DNA of 64,000 nucleotides from Parasedimentitalea huanghaiensis (GTDB lineage: Bacteria > Pseudomonadota > Alphaproteobacteria > Rhodobacterales > Rhodobacteraceae): contig NZ_WQLV01000003.1 of assembly GCF_009753675.1 (NCBI RefSeq), positions 1 to 64,000 of the forward strand, given 5' to 3'. Each line of letters starts with the position of its first letter. The first letter of the stretch is position 1. Under the pieces are notes generated by a model, which was not told the origin of the DNA, did not search any database, and worked only from the letters and a program-made list of their open reading frames with translations. Positions 34,343 to 43,686 of this stretch are shown one piece after another. Position numbers and translations under genes: made by a program.

Positions 34343-35362
34343 ATGAAACTCAATGTATCTAAAATCACGTCACTTTTGGCAGGCGTTGTTTTTGCCACAT
34401 CCGTTGCGGCTGAAACTGAGCTGACGGTTTACACTGCTGTCGAAGCTGAAGATCTGGCTCGTTATGCGGCGACCTTCAACGAAACGAACCCTGATATCAA
34501 AATCAATTGGGTTCGCGATTCTACCGGTATCATCACTGCCAAACTGTTGGCCGAACGCGATAACCCGCAAGCTGACGTAGTCTGGGGTCTGGCGGCAACT
34601 TCGTTGCTACTGTTGAAATCCGAAGGCATGCTCGAGGGCTATGCGCCTATGGGTGTTGAAAAGCTCGACGCCAAATTTGTCGATGGTGACAATCCACCAG
34701 CATGGGTTGGCATGGACGCCTGGGTGGCCTCGGTTTGCTACAACACTGTCGAGGCAGAAAAAGCTGGCCTGACACCGCCAACCTCATGGCAGGACCTGAC
34801 GGACCCGCAGTACGCAGGTCATTTGATTATGCCCAACCCGAACTCCTCCGGTACTGGTTTCCTTGACGTGTCCAGCTGGTTGCAGATCTTTGGTGAAGAA
34901 GGCGGCTGGGAGTATATGGACGCGCTGCACAACAACATCGCACGCTACACACACTCTGGTTCCAAGCCTTGTAAACTGGCAGCAGCGGGCGAAATCCCAA
35001 TCGGTATTTCCTTTGCTTTCCGCGGTGCCAAATCCAAGGCTGCTGGCGCTCCTCTGGAAATCATCGTACCAAGCGAAGGTGTTGGCTGGGATATGGAAGC
35101 CACCGCAATCGTTGCGGGCACTGCCAACCTAGAAGCCGCGCAAAAACTGGTTGATTTTACTGTCACCCTGGGCGCCAACGAGATGTACAATACTGGTTAT
35201 GCAGTTGTTGCCTATCCTGGTGTTGCCAAGCCAGTCGAGCATTTCCCCGAAGGTCTTTTGGATAAGATGATCGATAACGATTTTGAGTTCGCCGCCAATA
35301 ACCGGGCCGCGATCCTGAAAGAGTGGCAGTCGCGTTACGACGGTAAGTCGGACCCCAAGTAA
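34343..35362 (+). CDS. aepX: 2-Aminoethylphosphonate ABC transporter substrate-binding protein
   Basis: This 339-residue periplasmic protein has a Sec signal peptide (cleavage near SVAA-ETE, residue 24). It belongs to the iron/phosphonate-type extracellular solute-binding family 1 (LTVYTAVEAEDLARYAATF, then NPQADVVWGLAATS). It is read as the aminoethylphosphonate-binding protein because it heads a transporter next to phnW, phnA and phnY. AGGAG lies before the ATG. The AepX label rests on family resemblance plus context; a PhnS-type name would be equivalent. Confidence 0.8.
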   Translation: MKLNVSKITSLLAGVVFATSVAAETELTVYTAVEAEDLARYAATFNETNPDIKINWVRDSTGIITAKLLAERDNPQADVVWGLAATSLLLLKSEGMLEGYAPMGVEKLDAKFVDGDNPPAWVGMDAWVASVCYNTVEAEKAGLTPPTSWQDLTDPQYAGHLIMPNPNSSGTGFLDVSSWLQIFGEEGGWEYMDALHNNIARYTHSGSKPCKLAAAGEIPIGISFAFRGAKSKAAGAPLEIIVPSEGVGWDMEATAIVAGTANLEAAQKLVDFTVTLGANEMYNTGYAVVAYPGVAKPVEHFPEGLLDKMIDNDFEFAANNRAAILKEWQSRYDGKSDPK

Positions 35363-35492
35363 GCTACCACAACGCGAGGGGCAGTTTTGCCCCTCGTCGC
35401 CCTAAATCCCCTAAATTACTCCGACAGTGTATGGTGGCCTTGGCCGCGACATGTCGGCCCGTGCGCAAAGCGCAGACCGAAGGATCAATTCC

Positions 35493-36629
35493 GTGACGCA
35501 AGCAACAGCATCAGGCGAACTCTACCTGAGTATCTCGAACCTCTGGAAAGCCTTTGGCGAATTCCTGGCTCTGAAAGACATATCCCTGGACATACATGAG
35601 GGTGAATTTATTTGTTTCCTCGGGCCTTCGGGCTGCGGCAAAACCACCTTGCTGCGGGCCATCGCCGGGTTGGATCTGCAAACCAAAGGTTCGGTTATGC
35701 AGGATGGCAAGGATGTGTCGAACCTGCCGCCCTCAGAACGGGATTTTGGCATCGTGTTCCAGTCTTATGCCCTGTTTCCCAACCTGACGATTGAGAAAAA
35801 TATCGCCTTCGGCCTGGAAAATACCGGACGCGATAAATCAGAAATTGCCGTGCGCGTTCATGAGCTTCTCGAACTCGTGGGCCTGCCAGATCAAGGCACA
35901 AAGTACCCTGCACAATTGTCAGGTGGACAGCAGCAGCGGATTGCATTGGCACGCGCCATCGCCACCAATCCCGGCTTGCTATTGCTCGATGAACCGCTGT
36001 CGGCGCTGGATGCCAAGGTGCGGGTTCACCTGCGTCATGAAATCAAAGAGCTGCAGCGAAAACTGGGTGTGACCACAGTCATGGTGACGCACGACCAGGA
36101 AGAAGCGCTGACCATGGCAGATAAGATTGTTGTGATGAATCAGGGCGTTATCGAACAGGTTGGCTCTCCGACCGAGATTTACCGCGAACCTGCCAACCTG
36201 TTTGTGGCTGATTTTATTGGTGAAATGAATCAGCTTCCGGCCACCGCTCGGGGTAAGGCCGGTATTTCGATTGGCGCAGACAGTGATATCGTAAAAAGCC
36301 AGACTCACCACTTCTCCGACGGTGAAACTATTGTGGCCGCCATCCGGCCCGAAGATGTGATCCCTCACGGCAACGGCACAAGTGCATCCGACGAAACAGA
36401 CGTTATCGGAGACCCGGAAAACGTATTCACGGTGAAGCTGGCAGAGATGGAGTTTCTAGGGTCGTTCTGGCGTTGCCGCTTGCAGAATGAGTACTTTGGC
36501 GCGTCTGAGCTTATAGCTGATTTTTCTATCAATGCCGTGCGCCGGTTTGAATTGGAGGAGGGCAAAGACATGGTGGTCGAACTACCACAGGACCGGCTGA
36601 TGGCCTTCCCCCGTGTGGAGGCAAACTGA
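35493..36629 (+). CDS. aepV: 2-Aminoethylphosphonate ABC transporter ATPase
   Basis: This is an ABC ATPase of about 378 residues with Walker A GPSGCGKTT, signature LSGGQQQRIALARA, Walker B LLLLDEPLSALD, switch His in VMVTHDQEEAL, and a C-terminal TOBE region. I chose the GTG giving VTQATASGELYLS because AAGGA lies eight bases before it. An ATG at 35451 and a GTG at 35427 are in-frame alternatives. Its stop overlaps the permease start by one base (TGATG). Confidence 0.85.
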   Translation: MTQATASGELYLSISNLWKAFGEFLALKDISLDIHEGEFICFLGPSGCGKTTLLRAIAGLDLQTKGSVMQDGKDVSNLPPSERDFGIVFQSYALFPNLTIEKNIAFGLENTGRDKSEIAVRVHELLELVGLPDQGTKYPAQLSGGQQQRIALARAIATNPGLLLLDEPLSALDAKVRVHLRHEIKELQRKLGVTTVMVTHDQEEALTMADKIVVMNQGVIEQVGSPTEIYREPANLFVADFIGEMNQLPATARGKAGISIGADSDIVKSQTHHFSDGETIVAAIRPEDVIPHGNGTSASDETDVIGDPENVFTVKLAEMEFLGSFWRCRLQNEYFGASELIADFSINAVRRFELEEGKDMVVELPQDRLMAFPRVEAN

Positions 36630-38650
36630 TGACCAGCCCGTCAACTAATATCTCGTCAATGCCACCGGGCCCAGTGATCAAAAGTAAGCTGAGCCGTGAT
36701 GATGTCATCATGCGCAGCGGCATGATTGTGATCGCCTTGTATCTGGTGGTGACACTGGCCTTTCCGCTCTACGCAATGCTGTCGAAATCTTTCTCGACCT
36801 ACCGGTTTGAGCTGTCACAGTATGAAATGCAGGTTTCAGATCAGGACGGCGTGTTTGATGGGGCGATCTTGAATCCCGTAGATTTGAATGCCGCAACGGG
36901 TGCCTATTCCGATACTGATTTGAGCGCCGGCTCAGATAGCCGCCTGCCAGTCACCCAGCTGTTTCCTGATTTCAGTTTCCGCAGTCCGGTGATGTACCAG
37001 ATCCGCAACGCCCAGCCTGGCGGGCGCTTTCTGGTGGGCTCCACCCTGCATGACGATACCGAATGGACCACCTTAGACAGCAACAGCTTCCGCCGTGTTC
37101 AGCTGCGCCCTGTGAAATCCACGGGTTTCGACAACTTTGTCAATTACTTCTCGACTCCTGCGTTGTTCAACTCGATCAAGAACTCCTTGTTCATCGCAGT
37201 TGTCAGCACCGTGGTCACCGTCACTCTGGCCTTTTGGTTTGCCTATGCTCTGAACCGAAGCTGTATGCGGTTCAAAGGCGTGTTCCGGCTGATTGCAATG
37301 GCTCCAATCCTGGTACCTTCGCTGTTGCCGGGGATTGCACTTGTCTATCTGTTCGGCAATCAAGGTATGCTCAAGGAACTGCTCTTTGGTGCCAGTATCT
37401 ATGGCCCAATTGGCATTGTCATCGGTTCGGTATTCTTCACCTTTCCCCATGCTTTCCTGATCATCTCAACCGCGCTGGCGATCTCTGATGCGCGGCTATA
37501 CGAGGCGGCGTCATCGTTACGGGCCACGCCGTGGCGCACCTTCTGGACCGTTACCATTCCCGGTGCGCGCTACGGTCTGATTTCCGCCAGCTTTGTGGTG
37601 TTCAATCTGGTCATCACCGATTTTGGCTTGCCCAAAGTGATCGGCGGCCAGTTCAACGTATTGGCAGTCGATATCTACAAGCAGGTGATTGGTCAGCAAA
37701 ACTTTGAGATGGGCGCGGTGGTTTCCGTTGTTCTGATCATTCCGGCTATCTTTGCCTTCGCACTGGATCGGTATGTGCAAAGCAAACAGGTTGCTGCGCT
37801 TTCGGCGCGATCAGTTCCTTATCAACCCAATCCCAATCCAAAGATGGATCGGATTTTCCTAATCTACTCCAGCTTGGTTGGTCTCTTCATTGTTGGTATC
37901 CTTGCGGTTTGCCAATTTGCTGCGCTGATCAAGTTTTGGCCCTATGATCTAAGCTTGTCCCTGAACAATTACCAGTTCGACAAAATGGATGGCGGCGGTT
38001 GGGGGTCTTACTACAACTCGATCAAGCTAGGTTTGATCACAGCAGTTGTAGGGACCGCAGTCATCTTCTTTGGGGCCTATCTGGTTGAAAAATCCAAAGG
38101 CTTCCGAGTAGGCAGGTCGCTGTTCCAGATGATTGCAATGTTGCCGATGGCCATTCCGGGAATGGTCCTGGGCCTTGCTTACATCTTCTTCTTCAACAAC
38201 CCGTCCAATCCGCTGAATGTGATCTATGGAACCATGGCCATTCTGGTTATTTCCGCTGTCACACACTTTTACACAGTGTCGCACCTGACGGCGGTAACGG
38301 CATTGAAGCAAATGGATCGAGAATTTGAATCGGTGTCGGCGTCACTAAAACAGCCAACTCTGAAACTGTTCAGCAGGGTCACAGTGCCCGTTTGTATGCC
38401 AGCGGTGCTGGATATTTCGATCTACCTGTTCGTCAACGCAATGACCACGGTGTCAGCGGTGGTGTTTTTGTACTCACCAAAAACCTCACTGGCCTCAATC
38501 GCGGTACTCAACATGGATGATGCAGGGGATATCGCACCTGCAGCGGCGATGGGAATGATGATCTTCTACACCAATGCTGCGGCCCGCATTTTGCACCTGA
38601 TTGCCTCCAAAGGCATTCTGCGGCGGACGCAGGCCTGGCGCGCGCGCTAA
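36629..38650 (+). CDS. aepW: 2-Aminoethylphosphonate ABC transporter permease, two fused permease halves
   Basis: This 673-residue membrane protein has two binding-protein-dependent permease domains in one chain. The first EAA-type coupling loop lies near DARLYEAASSLRATPWRTF and the second near KQMDREFESVSASLK. About 100 hydrophilic residues, presumably periplasmic, lie between the first and second TM helices (about 55-155), which is long for this family. One polypeptide therefore replaces a permease dimer. It completes aepXVW, and a hairpin terminator follows. Confidence 0.85.
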   Translation: MTSPSTNISSMPPGPVIKSKLSRDDVIMRSGMIVIALYLVVTLAFPLYAMLSKSFSTYRFELSQYEMQVSDQDGVFDGAILNPVDLNAATGAYSDTDLSAGSDSRLPVTQLFPDFSFRSPVMYQIRNAQPGGRFLVGSTLHDDTEWTTLDSNSFRRVQLRPVKSTGFDNFVNYFSTPALFNSIKNSLFIAVVSTVVTVTLAFWFAYALNRSCMRFKGVFRLIAMAPILVPSLLPGIALVYLFGNQGMLKELLFGASIYGPIGIVIGSVFFTFPHAFLIISTALAISDARLYEAASSLRATPWRTFWTVTIPGARYGLISASFVVFNLVITDFGLPKVIGGQFNVLAVDIYKQVIGQQNFEMGAVVSVVLIIPAIFAFALDRYVQSKQVAALSARSVPYQPNPNPKMDRIFLIYSSLVGLFIVGILAVCQFAALIKFWPYDLSLSLNNYQFDKMDGGGWGSYYNSIKLGLITAVVGTAVIFFGAYLVEKSKGFRVGRSLFQMIAMLPMAIPGMVLGLAYIFFFNNPSNPLNVIYGTMAILVISAVTHFYTVSHLTAVTALKQMDREFESVSASLKQPTLKLFSRVTVPVCMPAVLDISIYLFVNAMTTVSAVVFLYSPKTSLASIAVLNMDDAGDIAPAAAMGMMIFYTNAAARILHLIASKGILRRTQAWRAR

Positions 38651-38676
38651 ATACCACGGCGTTGTTAACGAGTATT

Positions 38677-38717
38677 CCCCCTGTCAAAGGTCAAACTTTG
38701 GCAGGGGGTACTTTTTT
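38677..38717 (+). terminator. Terminator after aepW, overlapping the lysR 3' end
   Basis: Arms CCCCCTG-T-CAAAG and CTTTG-G-CAGGGGG close a 6-base loop and are followed by TACTTTTTT. This is a standard intrinsic terminator for the plus strand. The right arm and T-run encode the last codons of the convergent lysR gene. Confidence 0.8.
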
Positions 38718-39581
38718 AGTCTGTATGCCGCGAGCACAATCCATAAAGGCCCGGATCACTTTGACGTCTCGCCGCTGGCCGAGATGAACTAGGGATTCAC
38801 TCATGGCAATATTAGTGCCGACGACCTGAATTGGCACCAGCCGTTCATCGTGGCCAAACTCTGCCAATGAAACAAACCCAATCCCGGCACCCGAAGCCAC
38901 CACTTCGCGTACAGCCTCGCGTCCTTCGGCCTCAATTGCTGGGGTGAGGGAAATACGTTGCTTTGCCGCCTCCTGAACCAGCTTTTCCCGAGTTTTTGAG
39001 CCAACTTCGCGGAAAACCAGTGGCATTTTTGACAGTTCTTTCAAGGTTACGGTTGTTTTTCCCGCCGGTAATAACCCTTTGCTGGCAAACCCAATAATTT
39101 CAGTGGCTCCCAGATCCAACACTTCCATGTCTTTGCCTGGTGATGGGCTGCCAGCGACGCCTATCTCGGCGTTATAGGCTCGCAGTTCTTCCAGGATTTC
39201 GCCGGTGTTACCCACGCGCAAACTGACTGTGACATTGGGATACCTGGTCCGAAACGTTCGCAAGATATCTGTAACATGATGCGCAGAATCAGCGATGATA
39301 CGCAGGGTGCCATCAATCGCTGCGCTGGTTTCAGACATATAGTCGTGGATGTGCTGTTCGATCTCAAAATACTGTTTGGTCATCAGAAACAAGCGTTCGC
39401 CAGCATCTGTCAGCCGAACCCGTTTACGATCCCGGCTGAACAATAAAACGTCATGTTCTTGTTCCAATTTGCGAACCTGTTCTGAAATTGCCGGTTGTGT
39501 CAGGTGCAGTGATTCAGCCGCACGAGAGAAGCCTCCCAATAGGGCGACATGATGAAATGCCTTCAACTGGCTATGGCGCAT
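38691..39581 (-). CDS. LysR-family regulator of the phosphonate locus
   Basis: This 296-residue LysR regulator has a winged helix at about 1-60 (LKAFHHVALLGGFSRAAESLHLTQPAISEQVRKLE) and a co-inducer domain from about 90 onward. It is divergent from phnW and convergent with aepW, the usual place for a pathway regulator. The ligand is probably aminoethylphosphonate or a catabolite. A palindrome just before its own start suggests autoregulation and control of phnW. Confidence 0.9.
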   Translation of the reverse strand: MRHSQLKAFHHVALLGGFSRAAESLHLTQPAISEQVRKLEQEHDVLLFSRDRKRVRLTDAGERLFLMTKQYFEIEQHIHDYMSETSAAIDGTLRIIADSAHHVTDILRTFRTRYPNVTVSLRVGNTGEILEELRAYNAEIGVAGSPSPGKDMEVLDLGATEIIGFASKGLLPAGKTTVTLKELSKMPLVFREVGSKTREKLVQEAAKQRISLTPAIEAEGREAVREVVASGAGIGFVSLAEFGHDERLVPIQVVGTNIAMSESLVHLGQRRDVKVIRAFMDCARGIQTKKVPPAKV

Positions 39582-39597
39582 GAACAGCTTCCTTGTG

Positions 39598-39616
39598 CTA
39601 TAGGGGGAACCTATAG
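39598..39616. promoter_or_regulatory. Candidate LysR operator between lysR and phnW
   Basis: A perfect inverted repeat has arms CTATAGG and CCTATAG around GGGAA, 17 bp before lysR and 78 bp before phnW. It contains a T-N11-A LysR-type box (T39601, A39613). It shares the ATAGG-N5-CCTAT core with the site upstream of aepX, and TTAATCG plus a T-run again follows on the same side. Confidence 0.65.
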
Positions 39617-39694
39617 ATTAATCGTTTTTTACAATTTTACATATGGCCAGACATGCCGCAATGCTTACCTTGAAAAGAGTGTTCGGAGACCACC

Positions 39695-40882
39695 ATGACC
39701 AGCCGAGATAACGCGATAGAATCCCCCCGTCTGGGCGAACCTTACCTGCTGACGCCTGGGCCGCTAACCACCTCATATGCTGTAAAAGAATCCATGTTGC
39801 GCGACTGGGGTAGTTGGGATGATGACTTCCGCGCCATGACTGCTGAAATGCGCAGACGGCTGCTGGCGATGCTGGGGCAGGGCGCAGATGACTTTGACTG
39901 CGTTCCAATGCAGGGCAGTGGCACATTCTCGGTTGAGGCAATGCTGGGTAGCTTTGTGCCGCGTGACGGCAAGGTTCTGGTGTTGGCCAATGGAGCTTAT
40001 GGCCAGCGCACGGCTCAGACCCTTGCATATCTGGGCCGCGATCATGTGATCTTGGACAAAGGTGATTACCTGCCGCCGCGCGGCGACGAAGTGGCGCAGA
40101 TCCTGGCGGATGATCCGGCCATTACTCATGTGGTGGCGATCCACTGTGAAACCAGTTCTGGTATCTTGAACCCGGTGGAGGAAATTTCGCAGGTGACCTA
40201 CGCTGCGGGGCGCAAGTTGCTGGTCGACAGCATGTCAGCCTTTGGTGCGATACCGCTGGAAGTGGCACAGGTGCGCTATGAGGCGCTGGTGTCTTCGGCC
40301 AACAAGTGTATCGAAGGCGTACCCGGATTTGGCTTTGTCATTGCCCGCAAGTCCGAGCTGGAAGCCGCCAAAGGCAACAGCACCTCGATCAGTCTGGACG
40401 TGCATGCCCAATGGGCCACTATGAACAAAACCGGCCAGTGGCGGTTCACGCCACCTACTCATGTGGTTGCTGCCTTTCTTGAAGCCCTGCGCGCCCATGA
40501 GGCTGAAGGCGGGGTCGAGGGCCGCGGCGCGCGCTACACCCGCAACCGCGATGTGATGGTGGCTGGTCTGCGCGAGTTGGGTTTTGAAACCTTGCTCAAA
40601 GATCGCTGGCTGTCGCCCATCATCGTTACCTTTTTCTGCCCGGCAGATCCGAAATTCGTCTTTAGCGAATTTTACGATCTGATGAAGGCAAAGGGCTTTA
40701 TCATCTATCCCGGCAAGCTCACTGTGGTTGAAAGTTTCCGCATAGGCTGCATTGGCCAGATGGATGAACATGTAATGCGGCAGGTGATTGCCGCAGCAAA
40801 GGATACTCTGGCAGAGATGGGCGTGAAAACCGCGACACCTCCCGCCCGAGCACTGGAAGAACGCGCCAAATTGGCGGCCTGA
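39695..40882 (+). CDS. phnW: 2-Aminoethylphosphonate:pyruvate transaminase
   Basis: This 395-residue PLP enzyme of the class V aminotransferase fold converts aminoethylphosphonate and pyruvate to phosphonoacetaldehyde and alanine. Family stretches include [18 protein letters not shown] near the N-terminus and [15 protein letters not shown]. The PLP lysine is Lys204 in [17 protein letters not shown] tail of about 20 residues extends past the usual end. phnA follows 18 bases later, and both share the control region with the divergent lysR. Confidence 0.93.
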   Translation: MTSRDNAIESPRLGEPYLLTPGPLTTSYAVKESMLRDWGSWDDDFRAMTAEMRRRLLAMLGQGADDFDCVPMQGSGTFSVEAMLGSFVPRDGKVLVLANGAYGQRTAQTLAYLGRDHVILDKGDYLPPRGDEVAQILADDPAITHVVAIHCETSSGILNPVEEISQVTYAAGRKLLVDSMSAFGAIPLEVAQVRYEALVSSANKCIEGVPGFGFVIARKSELEAAKGNSTSISLDVHAQWATMNKTGQWRFTPPTHVVAAFLEALRAHEAEGGVEGRGARYTRNRDVMVAGLRELGFETLLKDRWLSPIIVTFFCPADPKFVFSEFYDLMKAKGFIIYPGKLTVVESFRIGCIGQMDEHVMRQVIAAAKDTLAEMGVKTATPPARALEERAKLAA

Positions 40883-40900
40883 ATACGTAAAGGAAGACCC

Positions 40901-42145
40901 ATGACTACTATATCCCCTGTCGAAGCCAATGGCCGCATTTATCCCACCCCCAAGGTCTGCGCGATTGCGATCTGTCTGGACGGCTGCGAGCCTGAGTACC
41001 TGGATAAGGCCATCGCTGATGGTCTGATGCCAACGCTGAAACGTATGCGTGAAACTGGCACTGACCGGCTAGCCCACTCGGTGATCCCATCGTTCACCAA
41101 CCCCAACAACCTGTCCATCGCCACCGGTCGTCCGCCAATCGTGCATGGTATCTGTGGTAATTTCCTCTACGAGCCGGAAACCGGTGAGGAAGTTATGATG
41201 AACGACGTGCGTTTCCTGCGCGCGCCCACAGTGTTCTCTAAGTTCTACGAGGCCGGTGCTAAGGTGGCGATTGTCACTGCCAAAGACAAGCTGCGCGCTT
41301 TGTTGGGTGCTGGCCTGTCATTTGATGATGACCGCGCCAAGTGTTTCTCGGCCGAGAAATCCGATACTTCGACGGCAGCTGAGCACGGTCAGGACGAGGC
41401 CAGCAAATGGCTGGGTATGGTTCAGCCCGAAGTCTATTCGGCTGATCTGTCCGAATTCGTCTTTGCTGCGGGCGTCAAACTGCTGGCCGAGTGGCAGCCG
41501 GACGTGATGTATCTGACCACCACCGACTATGTGCAGCACAAATACGCGCCCGATGACGCAGACGCCAAATCGTTCTATGAAATGTTCGACAAGTATCTAG
41601 CGCAGCTGGACGAAATGGGCGCAGCGATTGTTGTCACTGCCGACCACGGCATGAAACCCAAGCATCTGGCCGATGGTTCGCCTGCGGTGATCTATGTGCA
41701 GGACGTGTTGGACGAATGGCTGGGTGAGGCCGCTGCGCGGGTGATCCTGCCAATCACTGACCCTTATGTGGTACATCACGGCGCGCTGGGATCTTTTGCC
41801 ACCGCCTATCTGCCTGATGGCGCTGATCGGAACGACGTGGTCGCTCGCTTGCAGGCCATCCCGGGTATGACCCATGTTCTGACCCGAGAACGTGCTGTCG
41901 AAGATTTTGAACTGCCTGCCGACCGTATTGGCGATATCGTCATGGTCTCAGGCGAAAATATCTGCATCGGCACCTCTGAGCACCGCCACGATCTGGCTGC
42001 GCTGAATGAACCATTGCGCAGCCATGGCGGATTGACCGAGCAGGTTGTCCCCTTCATCGTCAACCGTGTGATCGATCTGGGCAGCAAACCGGATCTGCGC
42101 AATTTTGATGCGTTTTTCTACGCCACCACCGCGGCGGCGCTTTGA
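40901..42145 (+). CDS. phnA: Phosphonoacetate hydrolase
   Basis: This 414-residue alkaline-phosphatase-superfamily hydrolase splits phosphonoacetate to acetate and phosphate with a two-zinc site. Visible are the first metal Asp27 (CLDGCEP), the nucleophile Thr66 (SFTNPNNLS), the [10 protein letters not shown] segment, TADHGMKPK, and a later metal-site His region. AAGGAAGA precedes the ATG. This is the carbon-phosphorus-cleaving step of the pathway. Confidence 0.93.
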   Translation: MTTISPVEANGRIYPTPKVCAIAICLDGCEPEYLDKAIADGLMPTLKRMRETGTDRLAHSVIPSFTNPNNLSIATGRPPIVHGICGNFLYEPETGEEVMMNDVRFLRAPTVFSKFYEAGAKVAIVTAKDKLRALLGAGLSFDDDRAKCFSAEKSDTSTAAEHGQDEASKWLGMVQPEVYSADLSEFVFAAGVKLLAEWQPDVMYLTTTDYVQHKYAPDDADAKSFYEMFDKYLAQLDEMGAAIVVTADHGMKPKHLADGSPAVIYVQDVLDEWLGEAAARVILPITDPYVVHHGALGSFATAYLPDGADRNDVVARLQAIPGMTHVLTRERAVEDFELPADRIGDIVMVSGENICIGTSEHRHDLAALNEPLRSHGGLTEQVVPFIVNRVIDLGSKPDLRNFDAFFYATTAAAL

Positions 42146-42164
42146 TATGAAGGATAACCAGACC

Positions 42165-43616
42165 ATGGCAGACAAGATCGAAGTTCGCCACGAAGGCATG
42201 CGTATCGGGGGCAAGACAGTCTTTACCGATAACGTGATCGAGGTGAAGTATCCTTACACGGATGAAGTGATCGGAACGGTGCCTGCGGGCACCGCCGAAC
42301 ATGCCAGACAGGCCTTTGAAATTGCGGCCAACTATAAATCCAAACTCACCCGCTATGAGCGCAGCCAGATCCTGCAACGCGCTGGTGAGCTGATTGGCGA
42401 GCGGCGCGAGGATCTGGCCAAATGGCTGACACTGGAACTGGGCATCTGCCACCAGCACGCCATTTACGAGACCAAACGCGCGCAGGATGTCTACCAGTTT
42501 GCCTCGCATCAGGCGCTGAATGATGATGGTGAGATTTTTTCCTGTGACCTGACCCATAACGGTAAGGATCGTAAGATCTATACCAAGCGGGAACCTGTGC
42601 GTACGATCTCAGCGATCACACCGTTTAACCACCCGCTGAATATGGTCAGTCACAAGATCGCTCCGTCGATTGCCACCAACAACTGTATGGTCTGCAAGCC
42701 AACCGAGCTGACGCCGCTGACGGCAATTGCTCTGGCTGATATTCTGTATGATGCCGGTTTGCCGCCAGAAATGTTCCAGATCGTTACTGGCCTGCCGCAG
42801 GACATCGGCGATGAAATGATCACCAATGATAACATCGACATCATCACCTTTACCGGTGGTGTGCCTGTGGGGAAAATCATTGCGGACAAAGCCGGTTATA
42901 AGCGTCAGGCGCTGGAATTGGGCGGCAATGACCCGCTGATCATCTGCAACGATCTGAGTGATGAAGACCTTGAAAAGGCCGCAACAATTGCTGTGGCCGG
43001 TGCGACTGGAAACTCGGGCCAGCGTTGCACTGCGATCAAGCGTATCCTGGTGCAGGAAAGTGTTGCCGAGAAATTTGTGCCGCTGGTTCTGGAAAAAGCC
43101 AAGGCGATCAAGTTCGGTGATCCACAGGATCCTGAAACGCAACTGGGCTGTGTGATCCATTCCCAGGCGGCTGAGATTTTTGAAAACCGCGTCTATCAGG
43201 CCGAAAAAGAAGGGGCAAAAATTCTCTATCATCCCGGCCGTCAGGGCGCATTGCTGCCGCCAATTGTGGTTGACCACGTACCCCATGACAGCGAGCTGGT
43301 GATGGAAGAAACTTTTGGACCCATCGTGCCAATTGTGCGGGTGCCAGACAATGACGAAGAGGTTATGGCAATCTCGAACTCAACCGAGTTTGGCCTGTCC
43401 TCGGGTGTTTGCACCAATGACCTGAACCGGGCGATTTCTTACATCAACGGGCTGGACGTAGGAACCTGCAACATCTGGGAACAACCCGGATACCGCATTG
43501 AAACCTCGCCATTCGGCGGCATCAAGGACAGCGGCAATGGCGTCAAAGAAGGCGTGACTGAGGCGATGAAGTTCTTCACCAACGTCAAGACTTACTCGCT
43601 GCCCTGGCCCAACTAA
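42165..43616 (+). CDS. phnY: Phosphonoacetaldehyde dehydrogenase
   Basis: This 483-residue aldehyde dehydrogenase has the catalytic Cys288 in [10 protein letters not shown] and the general-base Glu in LELGGND. It oxidises phosphonoacetaldehyde to phosphonoacetate and lies between PhnW and PhnA in the pathway. The ATG giving [11 protein letters not shown] is preferred since AAGGA lies ten bases upstream; an ATG six codons earlier is possible. A strong terminator follows. Confidence 0.92.
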   Translation: MADKIEVRHEGMRIGGKTVFTDNVIEVKYPYTDEVIGTVPAGTAEHARQAFEIAANYKSKLTRYERSQILQRAGELIGERREDLAKWLTLELGICHQHAIYETKRAQDVYQFASHQALNDDGEIFSCDLTHNGKDRKIYTKREPVRTISAITPFNHPLNMVSHKIAPSIATNNCMVCKPTELTPLTAIALADILYDAGLPPEMFQIVTGLPQDIGDEMITNDNIDIITFTGGVPVGKIIADKAGYKRQALELGGNDPLIICNDLSDEDLEKAATIAVAGATGNSGQRCTAIKRILVQESVAEKFVPLVLEKAKAIKFGDPQDPETQLGCVIHSQAAEIFENRVYQAEKEGAKILYHPGRQGALLPPIVVDHVPHDSELVMEETFGPIVPIVRVPDNDEEVMAISNSTEFGLSSGVCTNDLNRAISYINGLDVGTCNIWEQPGYRIETSPFGGIKDSGNGVKEGVTEAMKFFTNVKTYSLPWPN

Positions 43617-43635
43617 CCCGGAACTCTCCCCGACT

Positions 43636-43664
43636 GCGGGGCCCCAACTGGGCCCCGCTTTTTT
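43636..43664 (+). terminator. Intrinsic terminator after phnY
   Basis: A perfect 9-bp GC stem (GCGGGGCCC with GGGCCCCGC) around a 5-base loop is followed by six T. It separates phnWAY from pbfA, so pbfA relies on read-through or its own promoter in the short gap. Confidence 0.9.
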
Positions 43665-43686
43665 CCACACTACTGGTCGAGGCATC

